A program made the position numbers and the translations under genes. 64,000 nucleotides of DNA from G963665215 sp963665215 (GTDB lineage Bacteria > Chloroflexota > Dehalococcoidia > Lucifugimonadales > CAUZJF01). Of the stretch, positions 45,589-55,063 are shown one piece after another. The first letter of the stretch is position 1; every line of letters starts with the position of its first letter. Location of the stretch: contig CAXXWW010000014.1 in assembly GCA_963665215.2 (NCBI GenBank), forward strand, positions 1 through 64,000, read 5' to 3'. The notes under the pieces are model-generated. The model was not told the DNA's origin. It ran no database searches and was given only the letters and a program-made list of their open reading frames with translations.

Positions 45589-46106
45589 GCCAACGCGGAG
45601 TCGAAGGAATGGTCGCGTATAAAGAGGCGTCTGAGATCCCCGCCTTCGTCGTAATGGATTGGGTGGAAGGGCCGGACTTGGGGCAAGCCGTTGCAGCCAA
45701 GCAGATTAACGACTGGTCCCTCATCCTTAGGATCGGTGTGGACCTGGCATCTATAGTCCGCCGCGGCCACCTCCTGCCCGAGCGGGTTCTCCATCGGGAC
45801 CTGCGACCATCCAACGTGATGCTCGAAGGGTTCCATACCGCTCCTGACACTTGGAGAGTGGTGGTGCTCGACTTTGACCTTTCTTGGCACCAGGGAGCGC
45901 CCGAACAGTCAATCGTGCCTGGCGGGAGTATGGTTGGATACCTCGCTCCTGAGCAGCTGGAGCAGATACTCGGTGTGTCGACACGCCATGCCTCCGTTGA
46001 CTCATTTGGGTTGGGTATGACACTTTATTTCATGATCTCACAACGCAATCCACTCCCCGATCAGCAGAGGTATCAGGACTGGTCTCGTGTTGTGAACCAA
46101 GTATGA
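45576..46106 (+). pseudogene. SIR2-protein kinase fusion, C-terminal kinase part, truncated by IS1182
   Basis: Continuation of the kinase in the next frame: RRGVRSMHILSQRGVEG, FVVMDWVEGPDL (hinge), the catalytic loop VLHRDLRPSNVML, the metal loop VLDFDLS (DFD in place of DFG), and YLAPEQLEQ with DSFGLGMTLYFMISQ. All catalytic residues remain. The frame ends at TGA 46104-46106, formed by the tip of the IS1182 element, so the end of the kinase C-lobe is missing. Confidence 0.7.
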
Positions 46107-48086
46107 TTCCCTCGCAAAAAGGCCTGTTTGAGATGAACCCTGGCGTGCGAAGGGGCCTGGAAGGGAGGAGGCCACGGGATGCCGGCTGCTGGGCTCACCG
46201 CACCATCTGCCGCGCTCAGGACAAGCGTGATCCCGTTGCGGTACCCCTTCCGTGGCTCAGGGCACCCGGTGGAAGCTGTGGAGCGGCGCCCTCATGCGGC
46301 CGCGACCGCAGGTACCGTCCCGACCGCCCGCTGAGCCGTGTTCTCCATCTCCACCAGGCGTGCATGGACCATCCGCTTGAAGTTGCACGCCAACGTCTTC
46401 AGGTAGACGGCAAGCCGCACCCGACGGCCCCCTCGCACCCGCAAGCGCCCAAGCCCGTGGGCGCGCTTGAGCTCGGAGTTCGTTCCCTCGATCCCGGCCC
46501 TTATGTCATACCGCTTGCGCCACTCCTCGGTGGCCTCGGCCCTCCGGCGCCGCTCGATGTTCACCTTCACCAGGTCCGCCTTGAGGACGTAGTCCCCCGC
46601 ACGCCGGTCCAGCTTCACTGGGCAACGGGATCGCAAGGGGCAGGGCTCGCATGTTGTCCCGGCAAAGTGGACCTCTACCCGCTCCGGCGCATCCTCCAAC
46701 TCGTGCTCCTCGATGGACGGGTGGCCGGTGGGGCACACCGTGGCCTGCTCCCCTGTGACGTCGATCTGGAAGTCCGCGGCGGTGAGCGGCGGTGGTCCGT
46801 CACGCTCTCCTTCGTGCGAGTTCCCCGGCGCCGACCCCGCCACCGGGCTCACTAGTTCCGTTCCCCGGCGCGAGGCTTCGAAGGCGTTGCGGCCCGACCC
46901 ATACGCCGTGTCGACGAAGAGCTCGTCCGGTCGGACCTTCCGCTCCGCGAGCCCGTCAACGACCGGCACGCTCACGTCGGTGTCGCTCCCACTCGAGGGG
47001 GTCACCTCCACGTGGGTGATGAGCTGGGTGGCGTTCTCCTCGTGGCAGGTCTCCGCCACCTGCACCTCGTACCCCTTCCCCTTGTGGCCGCTGTAGGTCA
47101 CATCCGGGTCGTGGGGCGATTGCAGCGAGTCGGCGGACACCTGCTTCGGGTCCTTCAGGGCCACGGGCACCTTGCATTCCCCAGCATCGTCATCATCGTC
47201 CCCCGGGCGCCCGTCCCGGTGTTTGCCCACATGGCACTGCTCCCGCAGCAGCCGCTCCAGCAGCCGGTACTCCTCCAGCTGGGCAGCAGTCGTGCCACGG
47301 AACCGGTCCACCAGCCGGTAGAGGTCCCGGGCACAGACCGAAAGGCGTCGCCGACCCTCCCCCGTGTGGGCGTCCTCGTAGTGGGTCGCCTCGTCTTCTT
47401 CCTTCAAATAGCGCCCCAGGAGGCCCTCCGGAACCACAGGGCGAAGCTCTGGGTGCTCCCAGCGCAAGGCCCGCAGGAACAACCGCATCGTCTCACAGAA
47501 CAGGCCCAGCCGGGTGAGTGTAGCGATGTTGCTCATGATGTGGGTGGAGTCCAGCCGTTGCTTTCCGGTGCGTATGCCCAGCGCCTGGATGATCCGGTCC
47601 GTGGTCTCCTGGAAAGCCAGCCGGCCACCATCGTGCTGCATCAGGCGAACTCGGAAGTTGTGGAGGGTCTTCTGGGGCAGGTGGGTCTCCTCGATGTCTA
47701 GCCGCAGGGCGTGGTGCCAGAGCAGGTTGAACTCTAGCTGCTCCAGGGCTTCACCGTCGGTGAGGTTGAACATCTCTTTGAGAAGGTGGACCCCGAGGAC
47801 GGTCTGCACCGCTCGGTTGGGACGGCCGTTGTCCGCGCAGTACATCGGAGCAAAGAGCTCCTCGTCAATCAGGGGGAGCGCCTCGTTTCGGAAAACCTCG
47901 GCCCAACTCCCCTCCAGGCGCTTAGCCTTCTTCGGCGTCACCAGGAACTGGGACTGCCAGAGGCTCTCTTGCGGGTCTCGCGCTCGGAATATGCTCCCCT
48001 CCCTCGCCCGGGCGCTGCCCCAACGCCCTTTCCCCACATTATCCTCCCATTGCCCCCGGAGGACGAGGGGTTTTTACGAGGGAATC
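46105..48086 (-). mobile_element. IS1182-family element
   Basis: The ends are GATTCCCTCGCAAAAA at 46105 and, inverted, GATTCCCTCGTAAAAA at 48086. Between them is one transposase on the minus strand. No matching target duplication (left GTAT, right AAGG). The left neighbour is the truncated kinase and the right neighbour the truncated PhyH gene, in opposite orientations, so the element sits at a rearrangement junction. A short relative is at 55064-55236. Confidence 0.8.
46292..48037 (-). CDS. IS1182-family transposase
   Basis: A 581-residue transposase with an N-terminal DUF772-type segment (IDEELFAPMYCADNGRPNRAVQTVLGVHLLKEMFNLTD) and a DDE core: Asp in LDSTHIMSNIA, Asp in LFVDTAYGS and Glu in RAGIEGTNSELKRAHGLG. 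A Cys cluster CEPCPLRSRCP sits before the last motif, as is usual in the family. A run of Asp (GDDDDDAG) lies in the middle. No frameshift. Confidence 0.9.
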   Translation of the reverse strand: MGKGRWGSARAREGSIFRARDPQESLWQSQFLVTPKKAKRLEGSWAEVFRNEALPLIDEELFAPMYCADNGRPNRAVQTVLGVHLLKEMFNLTDGEALEQLEFNLLWHHALRLDIEETHLPQKTLHNFRVRLMQHDGGRLAFQETTDRIIQALGIRTGKQRLDSTHIMSNIATLTRLGLFCETMRLFLRALRWEHPELRPVVPEGLLGRYLKEEDEATHYEDAHTGEGRRRLSVCARDLYRLVDRFRGTTAAQLEEYRLLERLLREQCHVGKHRDGRPGDDDDDAGECKVPVALKDPKQVSADSLQSPHDPDVTYSGHKGKGYEVQVAETCHEENATQLITHVEVTPSSGSDTDVSVPVVDGLAERKVRPDELFVDTAYGSGRNAFEASRRGTELVSPVAGSAPGNSHEGERDGPPPLTAADFQIDVTGEQATVCPTGHPSIEEHELEDAPERVEVHFAGTTCEPCPLRSRCPVKLDRRAGDYVLKADLVKVNIERRRRAEATEEWRKRYDIRAGIEGTNSELKRAHGLGRLRVRGGRRVRLAVYLKTLACNFKRMVHARLVEMENTAQRAVGTVPAVAAA

Positions 48087-48500
48087 AAGGTTGGCCACGC
48101 CGAAGTTGGGGACCTTTGCCCGCAGGCGGTGCCTTCCCTCACAGCGGACCTCCGGGCCCACGATACCTTCCACGATGTCGACTAGCTTAGGGTGGCTGAG
48201 TATGCGGAACATCTCCGGCCCCACAGTCGGCTGAGGAAGAGGGGCCCCTGGGGAGCCTACGAACTCCCAGTAGGCCTCGGGGTCGTCGTCCACTATCTTG
48301 ATCAACCGTGTCTTGAACCCCTCATCTTCGTAGAGGGACTTTATGCGGCCGTCCGCATAGTACTCCCTGGCGACCCTGTCGACCGCCGCTTCAAGCTCTT
48401 CGGCGACGGGGTGGACCTCCTCGGGTTCGAGCAGGGATTTCAGCAACACGTAGCCCTGCTCGTCATACTCTCGCCTCTGCTCCTGCGTCAGTCCCCCCAC
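48087..48500 (-). pseudogene. phytanoyl-CoA dioxygenase-family protein, 3'-truncated by IS1182
   Basis: N-terminal 138 residues of a PhyH-like Fe(II)/2-oxoglutarate oxygenase (TQEQRREYDEQGYVLLKSLL, MFRILSHPKLVDIVEGIVGPEV). The catalytic H-x-D...H and Arg lie beyond the break and are absent. After HRLRAKVPNFGVANLDS the frame runs into IS sequence. The gene is therefore inactive. Confidence 0.75.
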
Positions 48501-48584
48501 GTCGCTCTCCTTTCCGAGACACGCTTATCGGTTGCGGCCCAGCCGCGCCACTTCCTGGGCGCACCAGCCTTCGATGCCTAGTAC

Positions 48585-48662
48585 TAAACCGACATTTCCC
48601 ATATCAATCTGTCGACGTCCAAAGAAAGCACCATCCTTGACAAGGTTGATGATAGGGGCACT
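48585..48662. repeat. dispersed intergenic repeat, copy 1
   Basis: Shares TAAACCGA, ATTTCCCATATCAA, ATCCTTGAC and TGATG in the same order and spacing with 54943-55018. Each copy holds a palindrome (CCTTG-A-CAAGG here). The remaining bases of the 48501-48790 gap show no gene. Confidence 0.55.
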
Positions 48663-48790
48663 CTGGAACCCTGTCAATCACCCTATCGCGCCCCCTGGAC
48701 TACCCGTTGGCGGATCAGGACCCTTTTTGGCGAATCTATTCCGTCAGACATAGATCCGACTCCACCCGTCAAGTGTGGCGAAGCACTAGA

Positions 48791-49993
48791 CTATGCCAGG
48801 CGGAAGAAGCTGCCGGCGATGTGGCGCGCTCCCCCGAAATTGTTGCCATCGTCCTCCATGAAGTAGTAAGCCGTGAAGATGCGCCCGTCATCTAATTGGG
48901 TCGCCACCGGGTAACCCAGGTCCCAATCGCTGGCGTCGGCCCGGATGACCGCTTCGGTGGACCACGTAGCACCGTCGTCCTCGCTGACAATCAAGCCCAT
49001 TCCGAACGGGTTCCTTCTTCGACCGAAGATCACGACAATGCGTCCATCGCGCAGTTGCAGGGGCCAGGGCGAGCGATAGCGTACGCCGTGCTGCCTGGCT
49101 CCTGACCAGGCGAATTGACGGCTCAACGACGCCCAGGGCGAGTGGCCCCACCGTACGATCGATTCGGGACGGCTCCAGGTATATCCGCCGTCGTCGGAAT
49201 ATGCCATCACTATTACGTTGTTTCTCCCGCCCGTAAGGTGGAGCATGTAACATTGCAGGCGGCCACTGGGTAAAAGCAGCAAGCGGTCGTAGGTTATGCT
49301 TCCCAGGTCTTCGTCCGGGTCTCGAGCTATCTCGGCCATGTAGTCCCAGGTAAGTCCCTTGTCATCCGACCCGTACAGGGCCGAGACCCAGCCTCTGCCC
49401 GAGTCCCCATTTTGGGAGCCTGCTACCACCAGCGTGCCGTCGGGAAAAACAATGGGCGGCATGGCGTCCACTAATAGCGACTTGAACGGCGGCGGCGGTT
49501 GAACTCGGGTAGGCACCTCTTCCCAGTTGCGGCCACGATCGGCCGAGCGGAAGGCATAGTTCGCGTAAATCGGGCGTGCGCCCGGGTCTTCTCCCTCCAC
49601 GAGAGGAGAGCGCTTGAAGAAGACAACTGAGTCGGGGCTGGTCAGGTCGATCTCTTCGCGTACCACCCCGGGCTCGTCAGCGCGGCTGTAAATGGCCTTC
49701 TTTTCTCTATCCGACATGGTGTTATTCCACACGACAACATCGTGCTCTCGGTCCCACGTTTCGCCATGGTCGAGAGATCGCTGCAGCAAGAAAACACCCC
49801 GTTTCTGGAACAGGCCATGGCCCAGGGACAGCCGGTCCGCGTAGGTGCAGGGGGCGTGGGCATGCATAACCACGATCTCGCCACTGCCGAAATTCCGAAT
49901 GACGTACTGGCTGGTATGTGCGCAGAACCTCTCCTTGCTGTAACAGACCTTGGTGTGGTGTATATCTGTGAGTTCTGGCGCGACATGGTTCAT
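48791..49993 (-). CDS. BNR-repeat sialidase-like glycosidase (tandem copy 1)
   Basis: A 400-residue predicted six-bladed propeller with Asp boxes SLDHGETW, SADRGRNW, SDDKGLTW, SDDGGYTW and SEDDGATW. No signal peptide at this start, so it may be cytoplasmic. The start at 49993 is seven bases from AGGAGG. The C-terminal third is very similar to the next gene (about 60 percent by eye), and the last 38 bases are identical. The family cleaves sialic acids or other sugar acids; the catalytic Arg triad cannot be assigned with certainty. Confidence 0.82.
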   Translation of the reverse strand: MNHVAPELTDIHHTKVCYSKERFCAHTSQYVIRNFGSGEIVVMHAHAPCTYADRLSLGHGLFQKRGVFLLQRSLDHGETWDREHDVVVWNNTMSDREKKAIYSRADEPGVVREEIDLTSPDSVVFFKRSPLVEGEDPGARPIYANYAFRSADRGRNWEEVPTRVQPPPPFKSLLVDAMPPIVFPDGTLVVAGSQNGDSGRGWVSALYGSDDKGLTWDYMAEIARDPDEDLGSITYDRLLLLPSGRLQCYMLHLTGGRNNVIVMAYSDDGGYTWSRPESIVRWGHSPWASLSRQFAWSGARQHGVRYRSPWPLQLRDGRIVVIFGRRRNPFGMGLIVSEDDGATWSTEAVIRADASDWDLGYPVATQLDDGRIFTAYYFMEDDGNNFGGARHIAGSFFRLA

Positions 49994-50102
49994 CATGCTC
50001 CCTCCTATTTCTCGCTCAGTGCACCAGGGTGAGGTCATCCCGGAAAATAGGGGGTGGCCCTACCCCAACCGGTCTCCTGTGCGTCATTGACAAATCATTA
50101 GA

Positions 50103-51308
50103 CTATGCCAGGCGGAAGAAGCTGCCGGCGATGTGGCGCGTACCCCCGAAATTGTTGCCGTCGTCCTCCATAAAGTAGTAGGCGGTGAAGATGCGCCCAT
50201 CATCCAGTTCGGTCGCCACCGGATAGCCGAGGTCCGAGCCGCTGCCATCATCGCGTACGATAGCCTCGGCCGACCAGGTTGCCCCGTCATCCTCGCTGAC
50301 GATCAGGCCGATTCCCGAAGGCGACTGTCGCCGCGCGAACAGCACCACAATCCGCCCATCTCGCAGGCGCACCGGCCACGGTGAACGATAGAGCCAGCCG
50401 TTCCAGCGGTCCCCCGGCCGGTGCCGGGCGGCCCAAGGGGAGTGCCCCCAGGCCACAATCGGCTGCGGCGCGCTCCAGCTGTAGCCCCCATCATCGGAGG
50501 AGGTCAGCTCGATATCGTTGCGGACGCCGTCAGTGCGATTGAAGTAGCACTGCAGCTGGCCGCTGGGCAGCAAGAGTAGGTTAGCGTAGCCAGGCCGGCC
50601 CCAGGTGGTCGGGTCGCGCACCACTTCTGCCAGATATTTCCAGGCGATGCCGTGGTCGTCAGAGCCATAAAGTGCGATGATGGCGTCGTTGTAGTCGCGG
50701 AGGCTCCCCGTGTTGCGGTTGTCAACCCACGCTGGCACCACCAGCGTGTCGTCCGGAAACCGGACGGGAGTTTGACCATCTATAGCCACGAAGTTGTGGC
50801 CGGGTGTCGGCGACACCCGCGTCGGTACCGTCTCCCAGGTGCGGCCGCGGTCGCCGGAGCGAAAGGCGAAGCACTCCAGCGTGGGACGTCCTTCAGTGTC
50901 GTCCGGGCCGGTGGCCTGGCGAGCGAAGGAGGCCACCCCGTCGGGGCGGGCGAGGTCAATCGTCTCTCGCGCTACCCCTGGCTCATCGGCCCGCTGCACA
51001 ATTGCCCGCCGCTCCGCCAGGTCCAGGCTGTGGTCCCAGATGACTACCTCGTCCTCTGGTCGCCAGGTCTCGCCGTGGTCCAGCGACCGCTGAAGCAGGA
51101 CCTGCGCCCGGCCCATGTAGTTGTTATGACCATGCGCGATGTTCTCGCGGCTCTTATAGCTGGCCGGCGCATGGAAATGTGCCACCGCAATCTCGCCGCC
51201 GCCAAAGTTGCGGAACGGCAACTGGCGGGGATGGCCGCAGTAGCGGTCCTTGTTGTAGCAGAGCTTCATGTGGCGCACGCCCGCAAGCGGTGGAGCGGTT
51301 CGGTTCAT
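50103..51308 (-). CDS. BNR-repeat sialidase-like glycosidase (tandem copy 2)
   Basis: A 401-residue paralogue of the preceding gene, with Asp boxes SLDHGETW, SGDRGRTW, SDDHGIAW, SDDGGYSW and SEDDGATW. Start ATG 51308 follows GGAGG by eight bases. It lies 110 bases upstream of copy 1 in the same direction, so the two are probably cotranscribed and arose by tandem duplication. N-terminal halves have diverged, suggesting different substrates. Confidence 0.82.
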   Translation of the reverse strand: MNRTAPPLAGVRHMKLCYNKDRYCGHPRQLPFRNFGGGEIAVAHFHAPASYKSRENIAHGHNNYMGRAQVLLQRSLDHGETWRPEDEVVIWDHSLDLAERRAIVQRADEPGVARETIDLARPDGVASFARQATGPDDTEGRPTLECFAFRSGDRGRTWETVPTRVSPTPGHNFVAIDGQTPVRFPDDTLVVPAWVDNRNTGSLRDYNDAIIALYGSDDHGIAWKYLAEVVRDPTTWGRPGYANLLLLPSGQLQCYFNRTDGVRNDIELTSSDDGGYSWSAPQPIVAWGHSPWAARHRPGDRWNGWLYRSPWPVRLRDGRIVVLFARRQSPSGIGLIVSEDDGATWSAEAIVRDDGSGSDLGYPVATELDDGRIFTAYYFMEDDGNNFGGTRHIAGSFFRLA

Positions 51309-51553
51309 CAGTTGTCCTCCCTGGCCCCGCCTATAACAACCGACCGTGCCGATGCACAGAGGACGGCACCTGGCTCCCGGGAACGTGGATCTGTCTACCC
51401 CAGCGGGCGCTCACTAACACGCTCAAGCACGCGGTGGAATGGAGCTCACGGATCGTGCGATAAAGGGAGTCCTTCTGTTGCGCCTATTCTACGGGGAATA
51501 GATTATATCTGAGGGATACACCTTAGACGTGCTCAGGGCAGGCCAGCAGCCTG

Positions 51554-52597
51554 CTAGGCGTCTTGCCCCAGCCAGCGACTGCGCACCGGATAGAGGCTCA
51601 GCGACCGGTCTTCCAGGGGCAGCTTGACCGGCACGCTACCCAGGAGGGCAGACCGCTTGGCCGCAATCGCCACCTCCAGCGCCTGCCGGAGATCGTGGCC
51701 CGATATCCACAGCTCGCTGCCGGTCGATACCGCCGCAAGCAACGAGCGGATCAGCCCATCCAAAGCACCCTCTGCGTCCTCGCGCGGCTGCCACGGAGTA
51801 TCGACGCGGACTCTCGCACCGGTGTCGTCGAAGCCGACAAATACCTCTGGGGAGGCGAAGGACTCCGCCCTTATCAGGGCGTGATCGCTCCAGACCTGCA
51901 CCCCACCGTCGAAACCGCCATAAGGTGTGTCCGTGCCGAAGACGGGGCACTCTATGCCGTTGCTCAGGCTGAATAGCCCGTTGATGGTAATGCCCTCGTC
52001 GGTGTCGCCGGCCAGCGCCTCCACGGGCTTGCCCCAGGCGATAACCTTCGTGGCCTCCGCGTCCGCCAGCAGCCGGAGGACCGACACATGCTGGTTGCCG
52101 CCGCCGGAGATCTGGGTGCCGCCGCCCCAGTTGTGCACGCTGGCGCCGACTATTTTGCCGTACTCGCCGGCGCGGACCCCACCGGCGACTTCCTGGACCT
52201 CTTTTATGGCCCGCTGAACGCGCCCCCCGGCCAGCACCACACCGCGGGATTCACACGCACCCACCATCTCGTCCACGTCCGAGAGCACCCCGCCTATGGG
52301 CTTTTCGACCGAGACCCCCTTCACTCCCGCTTCGGCACAGGCTACGACGACATCCTTGAAGTACTTCGTGGGGGTTACGACGGAGACGATGTCGGGTACG
52401 GTGTCTCTAAGGAGTGCTTCCACGTCGGCATAGGCAGCCTTTACGCCGAAGCGCTCCGCGACGTACCTCCGTCGTTGAGGATTAGACTCCACGATTCCCA
52501 CTATCTCGGTGTCGTGGTACTGGGAATACGCCTCCACGTAGTACTCACCCATCGAACCACACCCCACAATGGCTACCCGGTGCTGGACCTCAGTCAC
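51554..52597 (-). CDS. Gfo/Idh/MocA-family oxidoreductase
   Basis: A 347-residue dehydrogenase. The N-terminal Rossmann domain starts VAIVGCGSMGEYYVEAY and has the EKPIGGVLSDVDEM motif with the catalytic Lys. The C-terminal beta-sheet domain follows. NAD(P)-dependent oxidation of sugars or inositols is typical. The start is GTG 52597 behind AAGGAGAG. It is 42 bases downstream of the flavoprotein gene and likely in one operon with it. Confidence 0.88.
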   Translation of the reverse strand: MTEVQHRVAIVGCGSMGEYYVEAYSQYHDTEIVGIVESNPQRRRYVAERFGVKAAYADVEALLRDTVPDIVSVVTPTKYFKDVVVACAEAGVKGVSVEKPIGGVLSDVDEMVGACESRGVVLAGGRVQRAIKEVQEVAGGVRAGEYGKIVGASVHNWGGGTQISGGGNQHVSVLRLLADAEATKVIAWGKPVEALAGDTDEGITINGLFSLSNGIECPVFGTDTPYGGFDGGVQVWSDHALIRAESFASPEVFVGFDDTGARVRVDTPWQPREDAEGALDGLIRSLLAAVSTGSELWISGHDLRQALEVAIAAKRSALLGSVPVKLPLEDRSLSLYPVRSRWLGQDA

Positions 52598-52639
52598 GGC
52601 GGTACTCTCCTTGCTAACGGGCTCAGTGAAGCGACACGC

Positions 52640-53809
52640 TCAGAAATGGCGGCCCTCCGGTTCCAGACCCAGGAAGAATTGTCCCGCAGTCTCATAGTGG
52701 GCCATACGGCCCTGGAGCTGCTGAGTAATGACATGCGCGTCCTGAAACCGGCGCTGAATCGGGTTGTCTGTGAATATGGAGTCGGAGCCGCACACGTTGT
52801 AGGCGATGTCAACCACATCAGCAGCCATGCGAATGGCGTGGGTACTCGCCAGTCGTAATCGCAAGCGTTCCTCGAGGTTCAGGCGGCGAATCTTACAAGC
52901 GCTCTCCCAGGCTGCGGACGCAGCTTCGAGGAGGAACGCTCGTGCGGAGCCCCACACTGCCTCTGCCTGGCCGATCTGCCTTTGCACAACGGGCTTATCT
53001 CGAAGAATGTCTTTATCCAAGCCCGGCCTCTTGCCGCCTGCGACCTCAATGGCAGAATTCAGCGCCGCGCGGGCGACACCAAGGGCTACGCAGGCGAATC
53101 CCGATGGGAAGAGGAGAGCCGTTCGCATCACATACAGCGGACCGCTTTCGCGAGGCTTGTCAGACGGGTCGAAGGTTCGGATACTGGGAACAAACAGGTC
53201 CTGAACCTCGAAGCTGAAACTACCAGTACCACGAAGGCCATTGACCCGCCAAACGTCTACCAGGTCCACCTCGTTCTTCGGCACCAGCAGTAACCGAACA
53301 TCCTTGTCGTTCGTCGAAGCCTCTTTGTCTCGGTCGAGATGCTGGATAGGAGCCAGAGCGGCCACCCAGGTGGCATGGCGGCAGCCGCTGCTGAAATTCC
53401 AGCGTCCTGTCAGACGATAGCCGCCATCGACAGGCACGGCCTCGGCGAAGGTCGGAGGGCCATTTGCCACCACCGCTCGCTGATTGCTCCAGACCTCTCG
53501 GGCCGTTTCCTCAGGCATGGTGGCTGCGCTGGTCGCGAAGACAGCGTTCTGGTTGACGCACCAACCGGTGCTGCCATCTGCTTCAGCGAAGGTCTGTATG
53601 ACGCTCAGATACTCCATGAGGTCGATCTCTGCGCCACCCAGGGTCTTTGGCACGAGCATACGGAAGAAACCTTTGTCCCCGATCTCATTAGCCAGCTCTA
53701 TCGGTAGCTCTCGGTCACGCTCGATGCGGTCTGCAGCAGCTACCACACGGGGCGCGAGCTCACGAGCGGCGTCGAGAAAAGAACCTACATTATCTTCCGC
53801 TAATACCAT
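52640..53809 (-). CDS. acyl-CoA dehydrogenase-like flavoprotein (HpaB/group D monooxygenase type)
   Basis: A 389-residue protein of the acyl-CoA dehydrogenase fold. Seen are FFRMLVPKTLGGAEIDLMEYLSVIQTFAEADGSTGWCVNQNAV (N-terminal domain), YRLTGRWNFSSGCRHATWV (flavin-contact strand) and the C-terminal type 2 domain (AAESAC..., DVVDIAYNVCGSDSIFTDNPIQRRFQDAHVITQQLQ). The usual catalytic Glu of true acyl-CoA dehydrogenases is not evident, and the sequence fits two-component flavin monooxygenases or desulfurising DszC-like enzymes better. The flavin reductase is not nearby. Confidence 0.82.
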   Translation of the reverse strand: MVLAEDNVGSFLDAARELAPRVVAAADRIERDRELPIELANEIGDKGFFRMLVPKTLGGAEIDLMEYLSVIQTFAEADGSTGWCVNQNAVFATSAATMPEETAREVWSNQRAVVANGPPTFAEAVPVDGGYRLTGRWNFSSGCRHATWVAALAPIQHLDRDKEASTNDKDVRLLLVPKNEVDLVDVWRVNGLRGTGSFSFEVQDLFVPSIRTFDPSDKPRESGPLYVMRTALLFPSGFACVALGVARAALNSAIEVAGGKRPGLDKDILRDKPVVQRQIGQAEAVWGSARAFLLEAASAAWESACKIRRLNLEERLRLRLASTHAIRMAADVVDIAYNVCGSDSIFTDNPIQRRFQDAHVITQQLQGRMAHYETAGQFFLGLEPEGRHF

Positions 53810-54112
53810 TTCTCACGTTGCAACACGATTTCGGGATGACCATCCCATCTGAGTCCATGATATCAGGTCGGCCATGATAGCTGAACGTGGGGATACCGGA
53901 GTGGCGCGAGCGTGGCCTCGAGACCGTCGCCAACTCCGCAGAAATGAGATATCCTCACTGGCTAGACGCGGTCCAGCCGGATTGCCAAAATCGCCGAAAG
54001 AGGGCCTTCCCATGGGCGGTCTAGGGCTTTCACTCCGGTACCGGACACCGTTGGCCGTCATTGGTGGGAATTGGCCCGAGTGCGAACAAGCACAGACGAA
54101 GGAGGCATTGAC
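53810..54112. other. divergent intergenic region
   Basis: About 300 bases between the flavoprotein and SDR genes, expected to hold both promoters. No clear -35/-10 pair or repeat was recognised. Confidence 0.4.
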
Positions 54113-54877
54113 ATGGCAGGATCGTTCGAAGGAAAGGTCGCCCTGGTGACCGGCGCTGCCGCTGGCATTGGCAGGGCCTGCGCACTGGCGTTCGCCAGGG
54201 AGGAAGCGAAGGTCGTAGTCGCCGATGTGGACGTCACAGGGGCCGAAGAGACGGTGCGCAGGATCAAGGAGGCCGGTGGCGAGGCCATCTTCGTCAAGAC
54301 CGATGTGTCGGTCGCGGCCGAGGTCGAGTCGCTGGTCGACAAGGCCGTGGAGACCTATGGCCGTCTAGACTGCGCGCACAATAACGCCGGGATAGAACGT
54401 GAGTACACTTTCCCAGACCTAAAGCACACCGAAGAGACCTGGGACCGGACCATCGACGTCAACCTGAAGGGCGTGTGGTTGTGCATGAAGTACGAGGTAC
54501 CTCAAATGCTCAAGCAAGGGGGTGGAGCTATCGTCAACACTTCGTCGATCGCGGGGTTGATCGCCGTAGTTGGGCAACCCGCATACATCGCCAGCAAGCA
54601 CGGCGTAATCGGGTTGACGAAAGCAACCGCTTTGGAATACGCCAAAGAAGGCATCCGGGTCAACGCGGTATGCCCGGGCTTTATCGACACGCCGCTTATG
54701 GCGCGCATCTACGCGCAGCATCCTGACCTGAGAGGATCTGCTGCCGAGGCGGTGCCGGTCGGACGGGCCGGGGCGCCGGAGGAGGTTGCCGAGGCCGTCG
54801 TGTGGCTATGCTCCGATAAGGCCTCGTATGTTACAGGGCACCCCATGGTGGTGGATGGCGGCTACGTCGCCAAGTAG
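54113..54877 (+). CDS. SDR-family NAD(P)-dependent oxidoreductase
   Basis: A 254-residue classical SDR with TGAAAGIGRACALAF, Asp after the second strand (VVADVD, NAD preference), NNAGIE, active-site Ser in NTSSIAG and Y-x3-K (YIASK). The C-terminal VTGHPMVVDGGYVAK is typical of glucose 1-dehydrogenase/2,5-dichloro-cyclohexadiene-diol dehydrogenase-like enzymes. Start ATG 54113 follows GAAGGAGG. Confidence 0.9.
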   Translation: MAGSFEGKVALVTGAAAGIGRACALAFAREEAKVVVADVDVTGAEETVRRIKEAGGEAIFVKTDVSVAAEVESLVDKAVETYGRLDCAHNNAGIEREYTFPDLKHTEETWDRTIDVNLKGVWLCMKYEVPQMLKQGGGAIVNTSSIAGLIAVVGQPAYIASKHGVIGLTKATALEYAKEGIRVNAVCPGFIDTPLMARIYAQHPDLRGSAAEAVPVGRAGAPEEVAEAVVWLCSDKASYVTGHPMVVDGGYVAK

Positions 54878-54942
54878 GGGCGCTGAGGATCACCGACAGG
54901 CGATCACCGGCCCGGCCCGGGCCGGTCGCTTCGCGGGCAAAG

Positions 54943-55018
54943 TAAACCGAGATTTCCCATATCAAGCTGCGGGCGCTCTAAGAACCACAATCCTTGACGA
55001 GGGTGATGGTACGGGCGC
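54943..55018. repeat. dispersed intergenic repeat, copy 2
   Basis: Second copy of the repeat at 48585-48662, same orientation, with the palindrome CCTTG-A-CGAGG. It is 46 bases from the MITE at 55064. Confidence 0.55.
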
Positions 55019-55063
55019 CTTATAGCGCTGTCAGACGACCTACCATCCCCAGGAGTCCGCCCT

